Virus record (IMG/VR): IMGVR_UViG_3300044621_000410
Span: 1 to 25,652 of that record
Origin: a virus
DNA: 25,652 bases
Direction: 5' to 3' (one strand)
Position numbers and translations under genes: made by a program. How positions within the stretch are numbered: the first letter of the stretch is position 1; each line of letters begins with the position of its first letter. The notes beneath the pieces were generated by a model, which searched no databases, was not told the origin of the DNA, and worked only from the letters and a program-made list of their open reading frames with translations. Positions 6,665 through 12,817 of this stretch are shown piece after piece.

Positions 6665-7047
6665 GCCTTTGCCTCCCATTCGCCGCACCAAGACCAACCA
6701 ACAACTTCAGGCCAAAATGCTGAGGAATGTTCCTTGTCGCCCGTTGTGGGTTTTGGCGCGTAACGCCTGCAAATGCCTTGGCGAGTGGCCATAAGAGAAT
6801 CAAAAAATCGGCAAGTTGAGCACCATTGGTCAGTGCTTGTAAAAAGAACATGCTGCGGATGCGTATCTTCTACTTTGCGTTTGCGTCTTTTTCGTTGTGT
6901 ATGGCGCCATGGAGTCCCTGGCTTGTAATTGGATTCATGAACGCGCACTGCACCATCGCCTGGAAGATCTTGAATGTGTACATGCCCGTGGATGTCAAAA
7001 TCAAACTCTTCAGGGTCTCGATCCGTAATCCATACATAAGTGCTCAT
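6661..7047 (-). CDS. cysteine-containing putative metal-binding protein
   Basis: A 128-residue protein with a hydrophilic first half (DPEEFDFDIHGHVHI, then the basic RKRRKRK) and a cysteine-rich second half: WCSTCRFFD, GICRRYAP and WSWCGEWE. The four cysteines suggest one zinc or iron-sulfur site. Similar short domains occur in many phages, with no established function. It is coupled at both ends, to the small gene upstream (four-base overlap) and to the RecE-like nuclease (GTGA), so it probably belongs to the recombination module. Confidence 0.82.
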   Translation of the reverse strand: MSTYVWITDRDPEEFDFDIHGHVHIQDLPGDGAVRVHESNYKPGTPWRHTQRKRRKRKVEDTHPQHVLFTSTDQWCSTCRFFDSLMATRQGICRRYAPKPTTGDKEHSSAFWPEVVGWSWCGEWEAKA

Positions 7048-7232
7048 TTCTGCCTCAGTTGGCGGTGGATCAGGGTTTGGGGTCCGAAGCAGTGCAACAG
7101 TTGCGGGAATGCCTCGAACAGCGTGTGCCGGTTGCTTGGATCAGCGACCAGCCCTGCATCGGCAAGGCGGGAGATGAACCCGCCGCCATGTTGCTTGGCG
7201 GTCTGGAGGGTCCAGAAGTCGTCAGATGTCAT
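7044..7232 (-). CDS. conserved small phage hypothetical protein
   Basis: A 62-residue protein (MTSDDFWTLQTAKQHGGGFI, then GLVADPSNRHTLFEAFPQLL) of a type I associate with phage recombination operons; the function is unknown. The frame is open to an ATG at 7289, which makes an ATGA overlap with the preceding gene, but the extra 19 residues are Pro/Gly-rich and encoded by a strong hairpin at 7259-7279. The ATG at 7232 is therefore preferred. The stop overlaps the next gene by four bases. Confidence 0.75.
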   Translation of the reverse strand: MTSDDFWTLQTAKQHGGGFISRLADAGLVADPSNRHTLFEAFPQLLHCFGPQTLIHRQLRQK

Positions 7233-7258
7233 AGGTAGAATGGTGTTGTGAGGATCGA

Positions 7259-7279
7259 AGGGCGGTGATGGGCCGCCCT
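7259..7279. terminator. GC-rich hairpin inside the early operon
   Basis: A seven-base perfect stem AGGGCGG/CCGCCCT with a seven-base loop lies between the TM/HTH gene and the next gene. On the plus strand it is followed by GTTTTC, which would suit a rightward terminator, although no rightward gene is present. In the leftward transcript it has no T-tract and could be a partial stop, an RNA stability element or a processing site. Confidence 0.4.
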
Positions 7280-7285
7280 GTTTTC

Positions 7286-7465
7286 TCATGCCAGTGCTAC
7301 GCGGACGCGATAGCGGGTGATGCCGAGATGCTCGGCAATGCGCCGCTGCGACCAGCCGTAGCCACGCAGCCGCTTAGCGCGCTGCTCGGTTGATTCCGTC
7401 GCCCACAGCAGCACCAGCAACGGCAGCAGCAACAGGGCAAGGATCAGGGTCAGTGTGGTTGTCAT
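7286..7465 (-). CDS. small protein: membrane segment plus helix-turn-helix
   Basis: A 59-residue gene found by direct reading from ATG at 7465 to TGA at 7286. Residues 4-22 are an almost pure Leu/Ile/Val stretch (LTLILALLLLPLLVLLW), a membrane anchor or uncleaved signal. Residues 28-57 are basic with a helix-turn-helix pattern (QRAKRLRGYGWSQRRIAEHL followed by GITRYRVR), as in Sigma-70 region 4 or Trp-repressor-like domains. A membrane-tethered DNA-binding protein is the plain reading. It begins five bases after the end of the 46-aa gene upstream, from which it is probably co-translated. Confidence 0.65.
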   Translation of the reverse strand: MTTTLTLILALLLLPLLVLLWATESTEQRAKRLRGYGWSQRRIAEHLGITRYRVRVALA

Positions 7466-7470
7466 TGGAT

Positions 7471-7611
7471 TCAGGCCTCGTACTTGACGGCGACAAGATC
7501 GTCGTCAGTTGCAGGTGCCTTAGGCTCAGCAAGCTGCTTCGGTGCAGGCATCTCGGCAGCTTGCCAGTTGATTTTGTAGTCGTTGTGCTGCTTGAAGGGA
7601 CAGGTAGTCAT
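7471..7611 (-). CDS. small hypothetical protein
   Basis: A 46-residue hydrophilic protein beginning MTTCPFKQHNDYKINWQ and continuing with an Ala/Pro/Lys-rich stretch and an acidic end (TDDDLVAVKYEA). No family is recognised. The frame is open to 7665, but the sequence from 7612 to 7662 carries a promoter-like element and the ATG at 7611 comes after it, so the short form is preferred. It is the first gene after that element. Confidence 0.6.
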   Translation of the reverse strand: MTTCPFKQHNDYKINWQAAEMPAPKQLAEPKAPATDDDLVAVKYEA

Positions 7612-7637
7612 GGGTGGAATCCGTTTGGGACCCCCAC

Positions 7638-7665
7638 ATCCTACACCATGTGCCGCCGTGGTCAA
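7638..7665 (-). promoter_or_regulatory. promoter within the leftward operon
   Basis: On the minus strand TTGACC (7665-7660) is followed after 16 bases by TAGGAT (7643-7638), a good sigma-70-type layout; the start of transcription would be near 7632, just ahead of the 46-aa gene at 7611. The 25 bases from 7662 to 7638 match 22 of 25 bases of a rightward element at 18292-18316, including an identical CATGGTGTAGGAT. The -35 overlaps the stop codon of the VRR-NUC gene. Confidence 0.65.
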
Positions 7666-8009
7666 GCGTGCTCAGTCACAATGCGTAACGCATCCTCGAC
7701 GCTGCGCGCCACGCCAGCAATGCCGCCGGCTGCCTGCACCACATCGAGCCACTGCTGCTGCTCGGGCCTCAGCCTGCCGGTTGGTGTCTTGACCTCGATG
7801 CTGAGGAACACAGCCACCTGAGTGCCGACCATGTCAGGCGTGACCGTGACAGTCCGCCAGCCGATCAGGTCAGCGCTGCCCTTGCACAGGCCGAACTGCA
7901 CCGGGCGGCCATGCTGGTCGCGCAGGGTGCCGGTGTTGTTGCGGAACAGCCTGGTGTCACCAGTGCTGCAGGCAATTCGGATCTGTTGCTGTATGCGCTG
8001 CTCGGTCAC
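7662..8009 (-). CDS. VRR-NUC domain nuclease
   Basis: A 115-residue single-domain VRR-NUC protein of the PD-(D/E)xK superfamily. Motifs run in order: FRNNTG (about 22-27), FGLCKGSADLIGW with Asp47, FLSIEVKTPTGRL with Glu72 and Lys74, and RPEQQQWLDVVQAAGG with the family Gln. Stand-alone phage versions are thought to cut branched or flap DNA, like Holliday junction resolvases. It starts at GTG directly after the helicase stop (TGA then GTG), giving a helicase-resolvase pair. Confidence 0.93.
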   Translation of the reverse strand: MTEQRIQQQIRIACSTGDTRLFRNNTGTLRDQHGRPVQFGLCKGSADLIGWRTVTVTPDMVGTQVAVFLSIEVKTPTGRLRPEQQQWLDVVQAAGGIAGVARSVEDALRIVTEHA

Positions 8010-9557
8010 TCACAACCCATGCCGTTTAGCCAACCTAGCCTGATAGACCCGCTCTGCCCAGCCGCGTTTGTAGCCACGTTGCTGCGCCAGTTGGCGGAGG
8101 TCCTCCAAGGACTGTGCACTGCCTTGCTCGCGTTTGCCAGCCTTGGAATCAAGCCGCAACCTTGAGATTTTTAACCAATGCCCGTCGCCACCTGGATCGC
8201 CGGTTTTGATTTTGGTGATAAATGCGTAGGAATCGACAATGTGATCAATCGCGTGAATGCGCCACGATCCTGGATACCTAGATGCAATCCGACGGTCGCT
8301 AACCGTCACATAGTCGCCAACCTTGATGCCGCCTGTTTGCATCTCTATAAGCTCACCCTCGACCACCTTTAGCTCCCTGGTCTCCTGCGGCGCGAACACA
8401 TGCCCGCAGTCAGGGCACACCTGCGTGGCGCTCATGCTGGTGGCAAAGCACACCGGGCACACCTTGACCGATGGCGCACGGTCGGCATCGCGCTTCTTGA
8501 TGCCGTCAAGGCTCCAGTCGCGGTCCTCGAGGTGATGGCCCAGTCTGAGCGTGTTGCCGACGTGGTCCAGCACCACAGCAGCAGGCTTGCCCGGTGACGG
8601 TCTCAGGCAACGACCGATCATCTGCAAGTGCAGGCCGACTGACTGCGTTGGCCTGAGCAGAATGCATCCCCCGACGCTTGGCACGTCTACGCCTTCACCA
8701 ATAAGTGAGCACGATGTAAGCACCTTGATGCGACCGGTTCCGAGTGCCTGCAGTAGGTCTCTGCGCTGGTCAGTGGTCATGGTGCCGTCAATACTGGCGG
8801 CAGGGATGCCTTGCGACATGAACAGGGCAGCCACCGCCTCGGCATGTGCCACGCTGCAGCAGAACGCAATCGCCGTCTGCTCTGCTAGGTGCTTACGGTA
8901 GTGACTGCAGCAGTCGCCCATGATGGTGCCGACGCGCTGCTCGGCGTCCTTGGTGTCGAAGTCACCCATGCGCTTGCGCAGCCCAGTGCTGTCAAACCCC
9001 GGAGGTGCCAACACACGGGCACTGGCGAGGTAGCCGTTGTCGGTCAGCCATGCAGCGCTCGGGCCGAGCACCATGGCCTGATAGTGGTCACCTAAGCCGC
9101 GGCCATCACCGCGGCATGGCGTGGCGGTCACGCCTAGGACATGCGCCTGTTGGAAGTGCTGCAGCACCGTTGCCCATTGCCCGGCATTGGTGTGGTGTGC
9201 CTCGTCCACCACCAAGAGCTGGAAGAACCCAGCCGGCAGTTTGTGAAGCCTGCGGGCCACGGTCTGGATCGAGGCAACCTGCACCGCATGGCTTAGGTCC
9301 ATGCTGCGGCCGGCTGCAATGCGGCCATGGGGCACGCCCATAGCCGTGAGACTGCGGCTGGCCTGGTCCAGCAGCTCGGCGCGGTGCACCAAGATGCAGA
9401 CCCGGTTGCCTTTGCGGGCGGCAGACTGGGCAATGTAGCTGAAGCACACCGTCTTGCCGCCACCAGTGGGCAGCACCGCTAGCACAGTGCGGTGCCCTAG
9501 CTGGTACTGCAAGCGGATGTCAGTGATGAGTTGTTGTTGGTAAGGGCGGAGGTTCAT
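8010..9557 (-). CDS. SF2 DEAD/DEAH-type helicase with zinc ribbon
   Basis: A 515-residue superfamily 2 helicase. The first RecA domain has LRPYQQQ (Q-motif-like), PTGGGKT (residues 30-36), VVDEAHH (about 116-122) and VTATP (143-147). The second has LIGEGVDVPSVG and the arginine-finger motif QMIGRCLRPSPGK. After these come a CPVC/CPDCGH zinc ribbon and an SH3-like segment (GGIKVGDYVTVSDRR through SWRIHAIDHI), then a basic tail. It should use ATP to unwind or remodel DNA (or R-loops or branches) in replication or recombination; RadD and phage UvsW are functional comparisons. It overlaps the gene before it by four bases. Confidence 0.95.
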   Translation of the reverse strand: MNLRPYQQQLITDIRLQYQLGHRTVLAVLPTGGGKTVCFSYIAQSAARKGNRVCILVHRAELLDQASRSLTAMGVPHGRIAAGRSMDLSHAVQVASIQTVARRLHKLPAGFFQLLVVDEAHHTNAGQWATVLQHFQQAHVLGVTATPCRGDGRGLGDHYQAMVLGPSAAWLTDNGYLASARVLAPPGFDSTGLRKRMGDFDTKDAEQRVGTIMGDCCSHYRKHLAEQTAIAFCCSVAHAEAVAALFMSQGIPAASIDGTMTTDQRRDLLQALGTGRIKVLTSCSLIGEGVDVPSVGGCILLRPTQSVGLHLQMIGRCLRPSPGKPAAVVLDHVGNTLRLGHHLEDRDWSLDGIKKRDADRAPSVKVCPVCFATSMSATQVCPDCGHVFAPQETRELKVVEGELIEMQTGGIKVGDYVTVSDRRIASRYPGSWRIHAIDHIVDSYAFITKIKTGDPGGDGHWLKISRLRLDSKAGKREQGSAQSLEDLRQLAQQRGYKRGWAERVYQARLAKRHGL

Positions 9558-9802
9558 AGTGGCAGTTCCAGTTGCGTACCTTCGGCTGGCGTTCCATGAA
9601 TAGCAATTTGCGCCATTGTCAAGGCACGTCGTTGTCGCTCGTATGCAGGACGCGAATAACCCAGTTGATAAAGGTGCAGGTCATTTTGCAGCAAAGCAAG
9701 TGCTACAGCTTTCCAAGATGGAGCACGGCCTGAGGCTGCAACCTTGGCCGGCACTTCATCGGGAATCTCGTGCGAATAACAGCGGGTTTTCCACGTCCGC
9801 AC
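9554..9802 (-). CDS. small protein similar to the C-terminal part of IbrA/DUF3440 proteins
   Basis: An 82-residue protein reading RTWKTRCYSHEIPDEVP, then APSWKAVALALLQNDLHLYQ and LGYSRP. The segment from SWK to LG aligns with residues 392-411 of the PAPS-reductase-like protein in this cassette (SWKRFAITVLKNDHTCKYLG), so it looks like a detached C-terminal module. The start is uncertain: GTG at 9802 leaves a 47-base overlap with the preceding gene and begins the conserved part; ATG at 9886 would double the overlap region. Its function is unknown; a shared fold or partner with the PP-loop enzyme is inferred. Confidence 0.78.
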   Translation of the reverse strand: MRTWKTRCYSHEIPDEVPAKVAASGRAPSWKAVALALLQNDLHLYQLGYSRPAYERQRRALTMAQIAIHGTPAEGTQLELPL

Positions 9803-10181
9803 GTATTCCGAGACTCTGGCGGTAGCGCATCTCCCAGGCGCGAATGGCTCGATTCGCTTGTCGGTTCGCCAATGTCCGTTGCTCATCGGTTAAAAGTCCC
9901 CATGCTTGTCTGGTGATGTCTTCAGGGCATCGAAGAGCCAGCGCGCAAGCTGCGTGCCCGATCCATGCTTTGCGATTGAGGTTGTAGTCAGTCAGCGCGT
10001 TGATGCAGCTGTTGGGCCACTCCACCGTGACCCGTTGCATATAGCGCCCGTAGAGGCGGTGATTGCCGGTAAAGATAACGGCCCTTTGCAGGTAGAGGCG
10101 GCGATTAGCTACCTCGCCCCACATGTTGCAGTGGATCTCCTCCCAGGCATCAATGGGTAACCAGATTCTCTTGAGCTTCAT
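9756..10181 (-). CDS. conserved hypothetical protein of the PP-loop/cupin cassette
   Basis: A 141-residue protein that starts MKLKRIWLPIDAWEEIHCNM and continues with EWPNSCINALTDYNLNRKAW and IGHAACALALRCPEDITRQA. The pattern of conserved-looking Trp, Asn, His and Cys suggests a real enzyme or binding fold, but I cannot name one. I associate similar proteins with phage cassettes containing PAPS-reductase-like genes. It overlaps the EctC-ParB fusion upstream by 32 bases, and its end overlaps the next gene, so it is read as part of the same unit. Confidence 0.85.
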   Translation of the reverse strand: MKLKRIWLPIDAWEEIHCNMWGEVANRRLYLQRAVIFTGNHRLYGRYMQRVTVEWPNSCINALTDYNLNRKAWIGHAACALALRCPEDITRQAWGLLTDEQRTLANRQANRAIRAWEMRYRQSLGIRADVENPLLFARDSR

Positions 10182-11091
10182 GTTCTAGATCCTCCGTCAA
10201 GTTGTCGATTTGTTCCACGTCCCACGCCTTGCTGAAATCTTTACCCAAAAACAGCGAGGCCAAGCCTGTAACTTGCTTAAGGCGCAAAAGTTCATCAGGG
10301 CTCATGCCAATGTGCTTGCAAATCCATGCGTCGCCTTTGCCCATCTCAATCAGCTCAGCAACAATTACGCTCATCAGTTCAATGTTGTGCGAACCACGAG
10401 CGCGATTGTGCCGGATGGTTGATGCCATCCTGTCATGCAATTCTTTGCGCAGTACTACTACAGGCAACCGGCCGCCTTCGCGTTCGCGGATGCGCTGACT
10501 GTTCCTTAGAGTTAAATAACGGTGAAAACCGTCAACGACCACATAAAGGTCACGCTCGGCATCATGCACGACAACGACAGGTTGCGTGTAACCATCTTCC
10601 CAGATGGATGTTTCGAGTAGTGCCATTTCAGGCGGCGCCACAGAGTTGGGGTTGTAATCATTGGCGGTAACTTTCTCGATAGGAATACTGCGTACGGAAT
10701 AAACCGGGGATCGCCAAGGGTAAGAGTCGTTCTCGTCATGTAGCTCATTGCCTTTAAGTGGCGGGTTAAAAACGCAAATAAGCGTGGTCGGTTCTAGAGC
10801 TTCAAAAATGTGAGGATCATGCTTGTCAAGCACATAAGTCACATCAGGCCCGATAACGTGAATCTCTTGTGTTGCTTCGTTAATGAGCAGACCTTTGCCG
10901 CTGACGCAGTAGCAAGTTTCGAGGTGGTGTTGATAGTGCCAACGGTGTGGTTTGCCGGGATGCACAATGGTCTTGGTCATGCTGTATCCCATGCCATCGT
11001 CTTCTGTTAACAAGCGATGGCTGGTAAAACCACCTTTGGGACAGTTAACGATGCGATCAGAAGAGAGCTGAGAAACGTTTAGGATTTTCAT
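10150..11091 (-). CDS. fusion of EctC-like cupin and ParB/IbrB-like domain
   Basis: A 313-residue two-domain protein. Residues 1-125 read like ectoine synthase: LLTEDDGMGYSMTKTIVHPG, HYQHHLETCYCVSGKG, YVLDKHDPH, LICVFNPPLKGNELHDENDS. Glu58, Tyr86 and His94 fall where the iron ligands of characterised EctC (Glu57, Tyr85, His93 as I recall) lie. Residues about 132-235 are a ParB/sulfiredoxin-like domain: IPIEKVTANDYNPN, TQPVVVV, YVVVDGFHRYLTL, then the RMASTIRHNRARGSH box. Residues 236-305 are helical, as in ParB HTH regions. Single-domain IbrB proteins pair with IbrA-like PP-loop proteins, and the gene before this one is such a protein, with a four-base overlap. No ectA or ectB is nearby, so ectoine synthesis is not supported. 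Confidence 0.9.
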   Translation of the reverse strand: MKILNVSQLSSDRIVNCPKGGFTSHRLLTEDDGMGYSMTKTIVHPGKPHRWHYQHHLETCYCVSGKGLLINEATQEIHVIGPDVTYVLDKHDPHIFEALEPTTLICVFNPPLKGNELHDENDSYPWRSPVYSVRSIPIEKVTANDYNPNSVAPPEMALLETSIWEDGYTQPVVVVHDAERDLYVVVDGFHRYLTLRNSQRIREREGGRLPVVVLRKELHDRMASTIRHNRARGSHNIELMSVIVAELIEMGKGDAWICKHIGMSPDELLRLKQVTGLASLFLGKDFSKAWDVEQIDNLTEDLEHEAQENLVTH

Positions 11092-12404
11092 TTGATGGAG
11101 CGATTAAGGACTTGGCTGTACTTGCGTTGGATTGACCTTTGGCGGCGCTGTTGTTCTTGGGTTGGCGCCAGTCCCAGGTATTTGCACGTGTGGTCGTTTT
11201 TTAAAACCGTGATAGCAAAGCGTTTCCATGAAGTGACCATGCTGTTATGGCATGGCAAATCATCAAGTTGATCAGGTGGCACCTTGATTACAACACGGCG
11301 TAGATTGTTGCCGCCGTGCCGTGTGGTGCCATTGATGTAGAAACGAATGCCAATACGACCAAGGGCATCAATAATAAACTCGGGTAGTCCGCGCCCCACT
11401 CGTCCCCAGTAACGGATTGACTGAATGAAGCGCTGCTTAAAATTTGCGCTTGACTGATCCGGTAACGTAGCAAGCAAGAACTTTACAAATGATTTCCAGG
11501 TATGACCAGCTGGGAGCTTAAAAGATTTATAATCAAGTTGTTTCCCATAAGTAGCCATAAAATTAGCGCCGCCAACCCTAGCGCATAACCTAGCCCATAC
11601 TTGCGGGTCAATCACCCGATACATTGCAAGGCTTGATTTTGACTCTGACATAAAAGGCGAAGCAACACGCATTTTTTTAATAGGAATGCCGGCCATATAG
11701 AACACGTCGTAAAGTTTGTTGTAATCCCATCCAAACTTTGCGTTGGCGGTCCAAATGTCTTCAGTCCGCCAATCGTAAATTGGATAACAGTTGTAAGTGT
11801 GATCTGTATTTTTCTTTGTCCACATCCGACCTAGCATGGTCTCTTTGTCCTGGTTAAGAATAGCTCGAAAACGATTAAGAGATTCAACAGTACGAATGCC
11901 GATCAAGTTGGCGCATGGCTGCCCCTGGCTATACCACTCTGCAAACATGTCCCAAAAAGTAGCGTAGTCCATGTTTTCAACGAACAAATCGCCAAAGGGG
12001 TGATTTTCAAGGTTTACAATGTAATCGTGTTTTGACATTGGGCGAATCCAGCGGTGTCGATCGTGTTCGCCCCAGCACTGCCAGTCGATTTCATATGACG
12101 AAACAGTGCATGGCAAAGTAATTGGCAGGCAGCACCAATAAATATCTAGGATGTCGCGATTAGCTTGGAGAATGCGGTGCATAAACTCCTCGCTATGAGT
12201 ATAGTTGGCTTCATTGTCCATTATTTGGACGCCAATCTTTATTGGCAGTTTTCGATTTCTGACATAATCGCAAACAAGATTCAAGAGAACGCCGCTGTCC
12301 TTGCCGCCAGAAAAAGAGACGTAAACGCGGCTGAAATGCTCAAAAATAAAATCCAAGCGCTCAATGGCGGCTTGGTAGACGTCTATTTCTAAATAGGTTT
12401 TCAT
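11088..12404 (-). CDS. PAPS reductase-like PP-loop protein (IbrA/DUF3440-like)
   Basis: A 438-residue protein of the phosphoadenosine phosphosulfate reductase superfamily. The PP-loop SGGKDSG is at 32-38, GIRTVES at 169-175, and YPIYDWRTEDIW at 207-218; the DUF3440-like C-terminal part ends with SWKRFAITVLKND and YLGLAP at 392-414. The PP-loop binds ATP and adenylates a substrate, or uses an adenylyl-sulfate; DndC of DNA phosphorothioation and IbrA of E. coli are relatives. The classic reductase Cys motif (ECGLH) is not evident, so sulfate reduction is unlikely. It is coupled by four bases to the 57-aa gene before it and to the EctC-ParB fusion after it. Codons look richer in A+T than in neighbours. 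Confidence 0.93.
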   Translation of the reverse strand: MKTYLEIDVYQAAIERLDFIFEHFSRVYVSFSGGKDSGVLLNLVCDYVRNRKLPIKIGVQIMDNEANYTHSEEFMHRILQANRDILDIYWCCLPITLPCTVSSYEIDWQCWGEHDRHRWIRPMSKHDYIVNLENHPFGDLFVENMDYATFWDMFAEWYSQGQPCANLIGIRTVESLNRFRAILNQDKETMLGRMWTKKNTDHTYNCYPIYDWRTEDIWTANAKFGWDYNKLYDVFYMAGIPIKKMRVASPFMSESKSSLAMYRVIDPQVWARLCARVGGANFMATYGKQLDYKSFKLPAGHTWKSFVKFLLATLPDQSSANFKQRFIQSIRYWGRVGRGLPEFIIDALGRIGIRFYINGTTRHGGNNLRRVVIKVPPDQLDDLPCHNSMVTSWKRFAITVLKNDHTCKYLGLAPTQEQQRRQRSIQRKYSQVLNRSIK

Positions 12405-12574
12405 ATTCCCTTGGGCAAAAACTCTAAGGTTACGTCTTCTATTTTTAGAATCTCACAATTTTTGTATGATTGATTGAATCTTGCTCTTAAATCGTTTTCA
12501 TTGGCAAATTGGGTTGTGTTGACAACGCAAGGGCCCCAAGGGCGTTGGTAGGTGATTCGATAGATAGGGTTCAT
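12401..12574 (-). CDS. small hypothetical protein leading the PP-loop cassette
   Basis: A 57-residue gene found by direct reading, from ATG at 12574 to a TGA that overlaps the start of the PP-loop gene (ATGA). The product begins MNPIYRITYQRPWGPCVVNT and ends VTLEFLPKGI, with alternating strands around a short helix (NENDLRARFNQ). It is the first gene of the long leftward unit. I do not recognise the family. A+T-rich composition like that of the following gene suggests it came in with the cassette. Confidence 0.7.
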   Translation of the reverse strand: MNPIYRITYQRPWGPCVVNTTQFANENDLRARFNQSYKNCEILKIEDVTLEFLPKGI

Positions 12575-12593
12575 CTGTGGTGCCGGAGTGGCC

Positions 12594-12621
12594 CTGCAAC
12601 CCTAGCGCAACCCGGTAGACT
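12594..12621 (+). promoter_or_regulatory. possible promoter for the replication genes
   Basis: CTGCAA (12594-12599) and TAGACT (12616-12621) are separated by 16 bases in the 69-base gap between the divergent transcripts, ahead of the GTG at 12644. The -35 is a weak match, so this is a candidate only. No convincing leftward promoter was found in the same gap. Confidence 0.3.
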
Positions 12622-12643
12622 GCGCAAGTATCCGCTAGGACTC

Positions 12644-12817
12644 GTGCCATTATCACACCCGCTTGCCGTGCAGCTCACGCCAGAGCAGATGGCATGGCTT
12701 GACGCCCGCCGCGTTGCCGGCCTGTCTCGTAGCGCTGTGCTCAGGCTTGTGGTCGAGCAGGCCATGCGCCTTGACAAGCAAGGCCTGCTGCCAGCTACCG
12801 GCCCGAGGGGTCTATGA
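12644..12817 (+). CDS. ribbon-helix-helix DNA-binding protein
   Basis: A 57-residue protein starting at GTG (12644), with a ribbon-helix-helix pattern: strand LAVQLTP, helix EQMAWLDARRVA, turn GLSRSA, helix VLRLVVEQAMR. The open frame goes back to 12509, but that part lies over the opposite-strand 57-aa gene and does not look like protein. The stop overlaps the PrimPol gene by four bases. Small proteins of this type repress promoters or bind origins as dimers. A related sequence is encoded just after the PrimPol gene. Confidence 0.8.
   Translation: MPLSHPLAVQLTPEQMAWLDARRVAGLSRSAVLRLVVEQAMRLDKQGLLPATGPRGL

Noticed and set aside
6065-6763. 232-codon plus-strand frame opposite the RecE-like nuclease
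   Set aside because: The minus strand encodes a clear nuclease with catalytic motifs; the plus-strand product is Ala/Gly/Val-rich without recognisable domains.
10150-11091. Reading the cupin as a true ectoine biosynthesis gene
   Set aside because: No ectA, ectB or ectD is nearby, the protein carries an extra ParB-type domain, and the context is an IbrA-like PP-loop gene.
11088-12404. Assimilatory PAPS reductase (cysH)
   Set aside because: The PP-loop is present but the reductase Cys motif near the C-terminus is missing and the C-terminal part is DUF3440-like.
12509-12643. N-terminal extension of the first ribbon-helix-helix gene
   Set aside because: It overlaps the opposite-strand 57-aa gene and does not resemble protein; the GTG at 12644 starts the domain.
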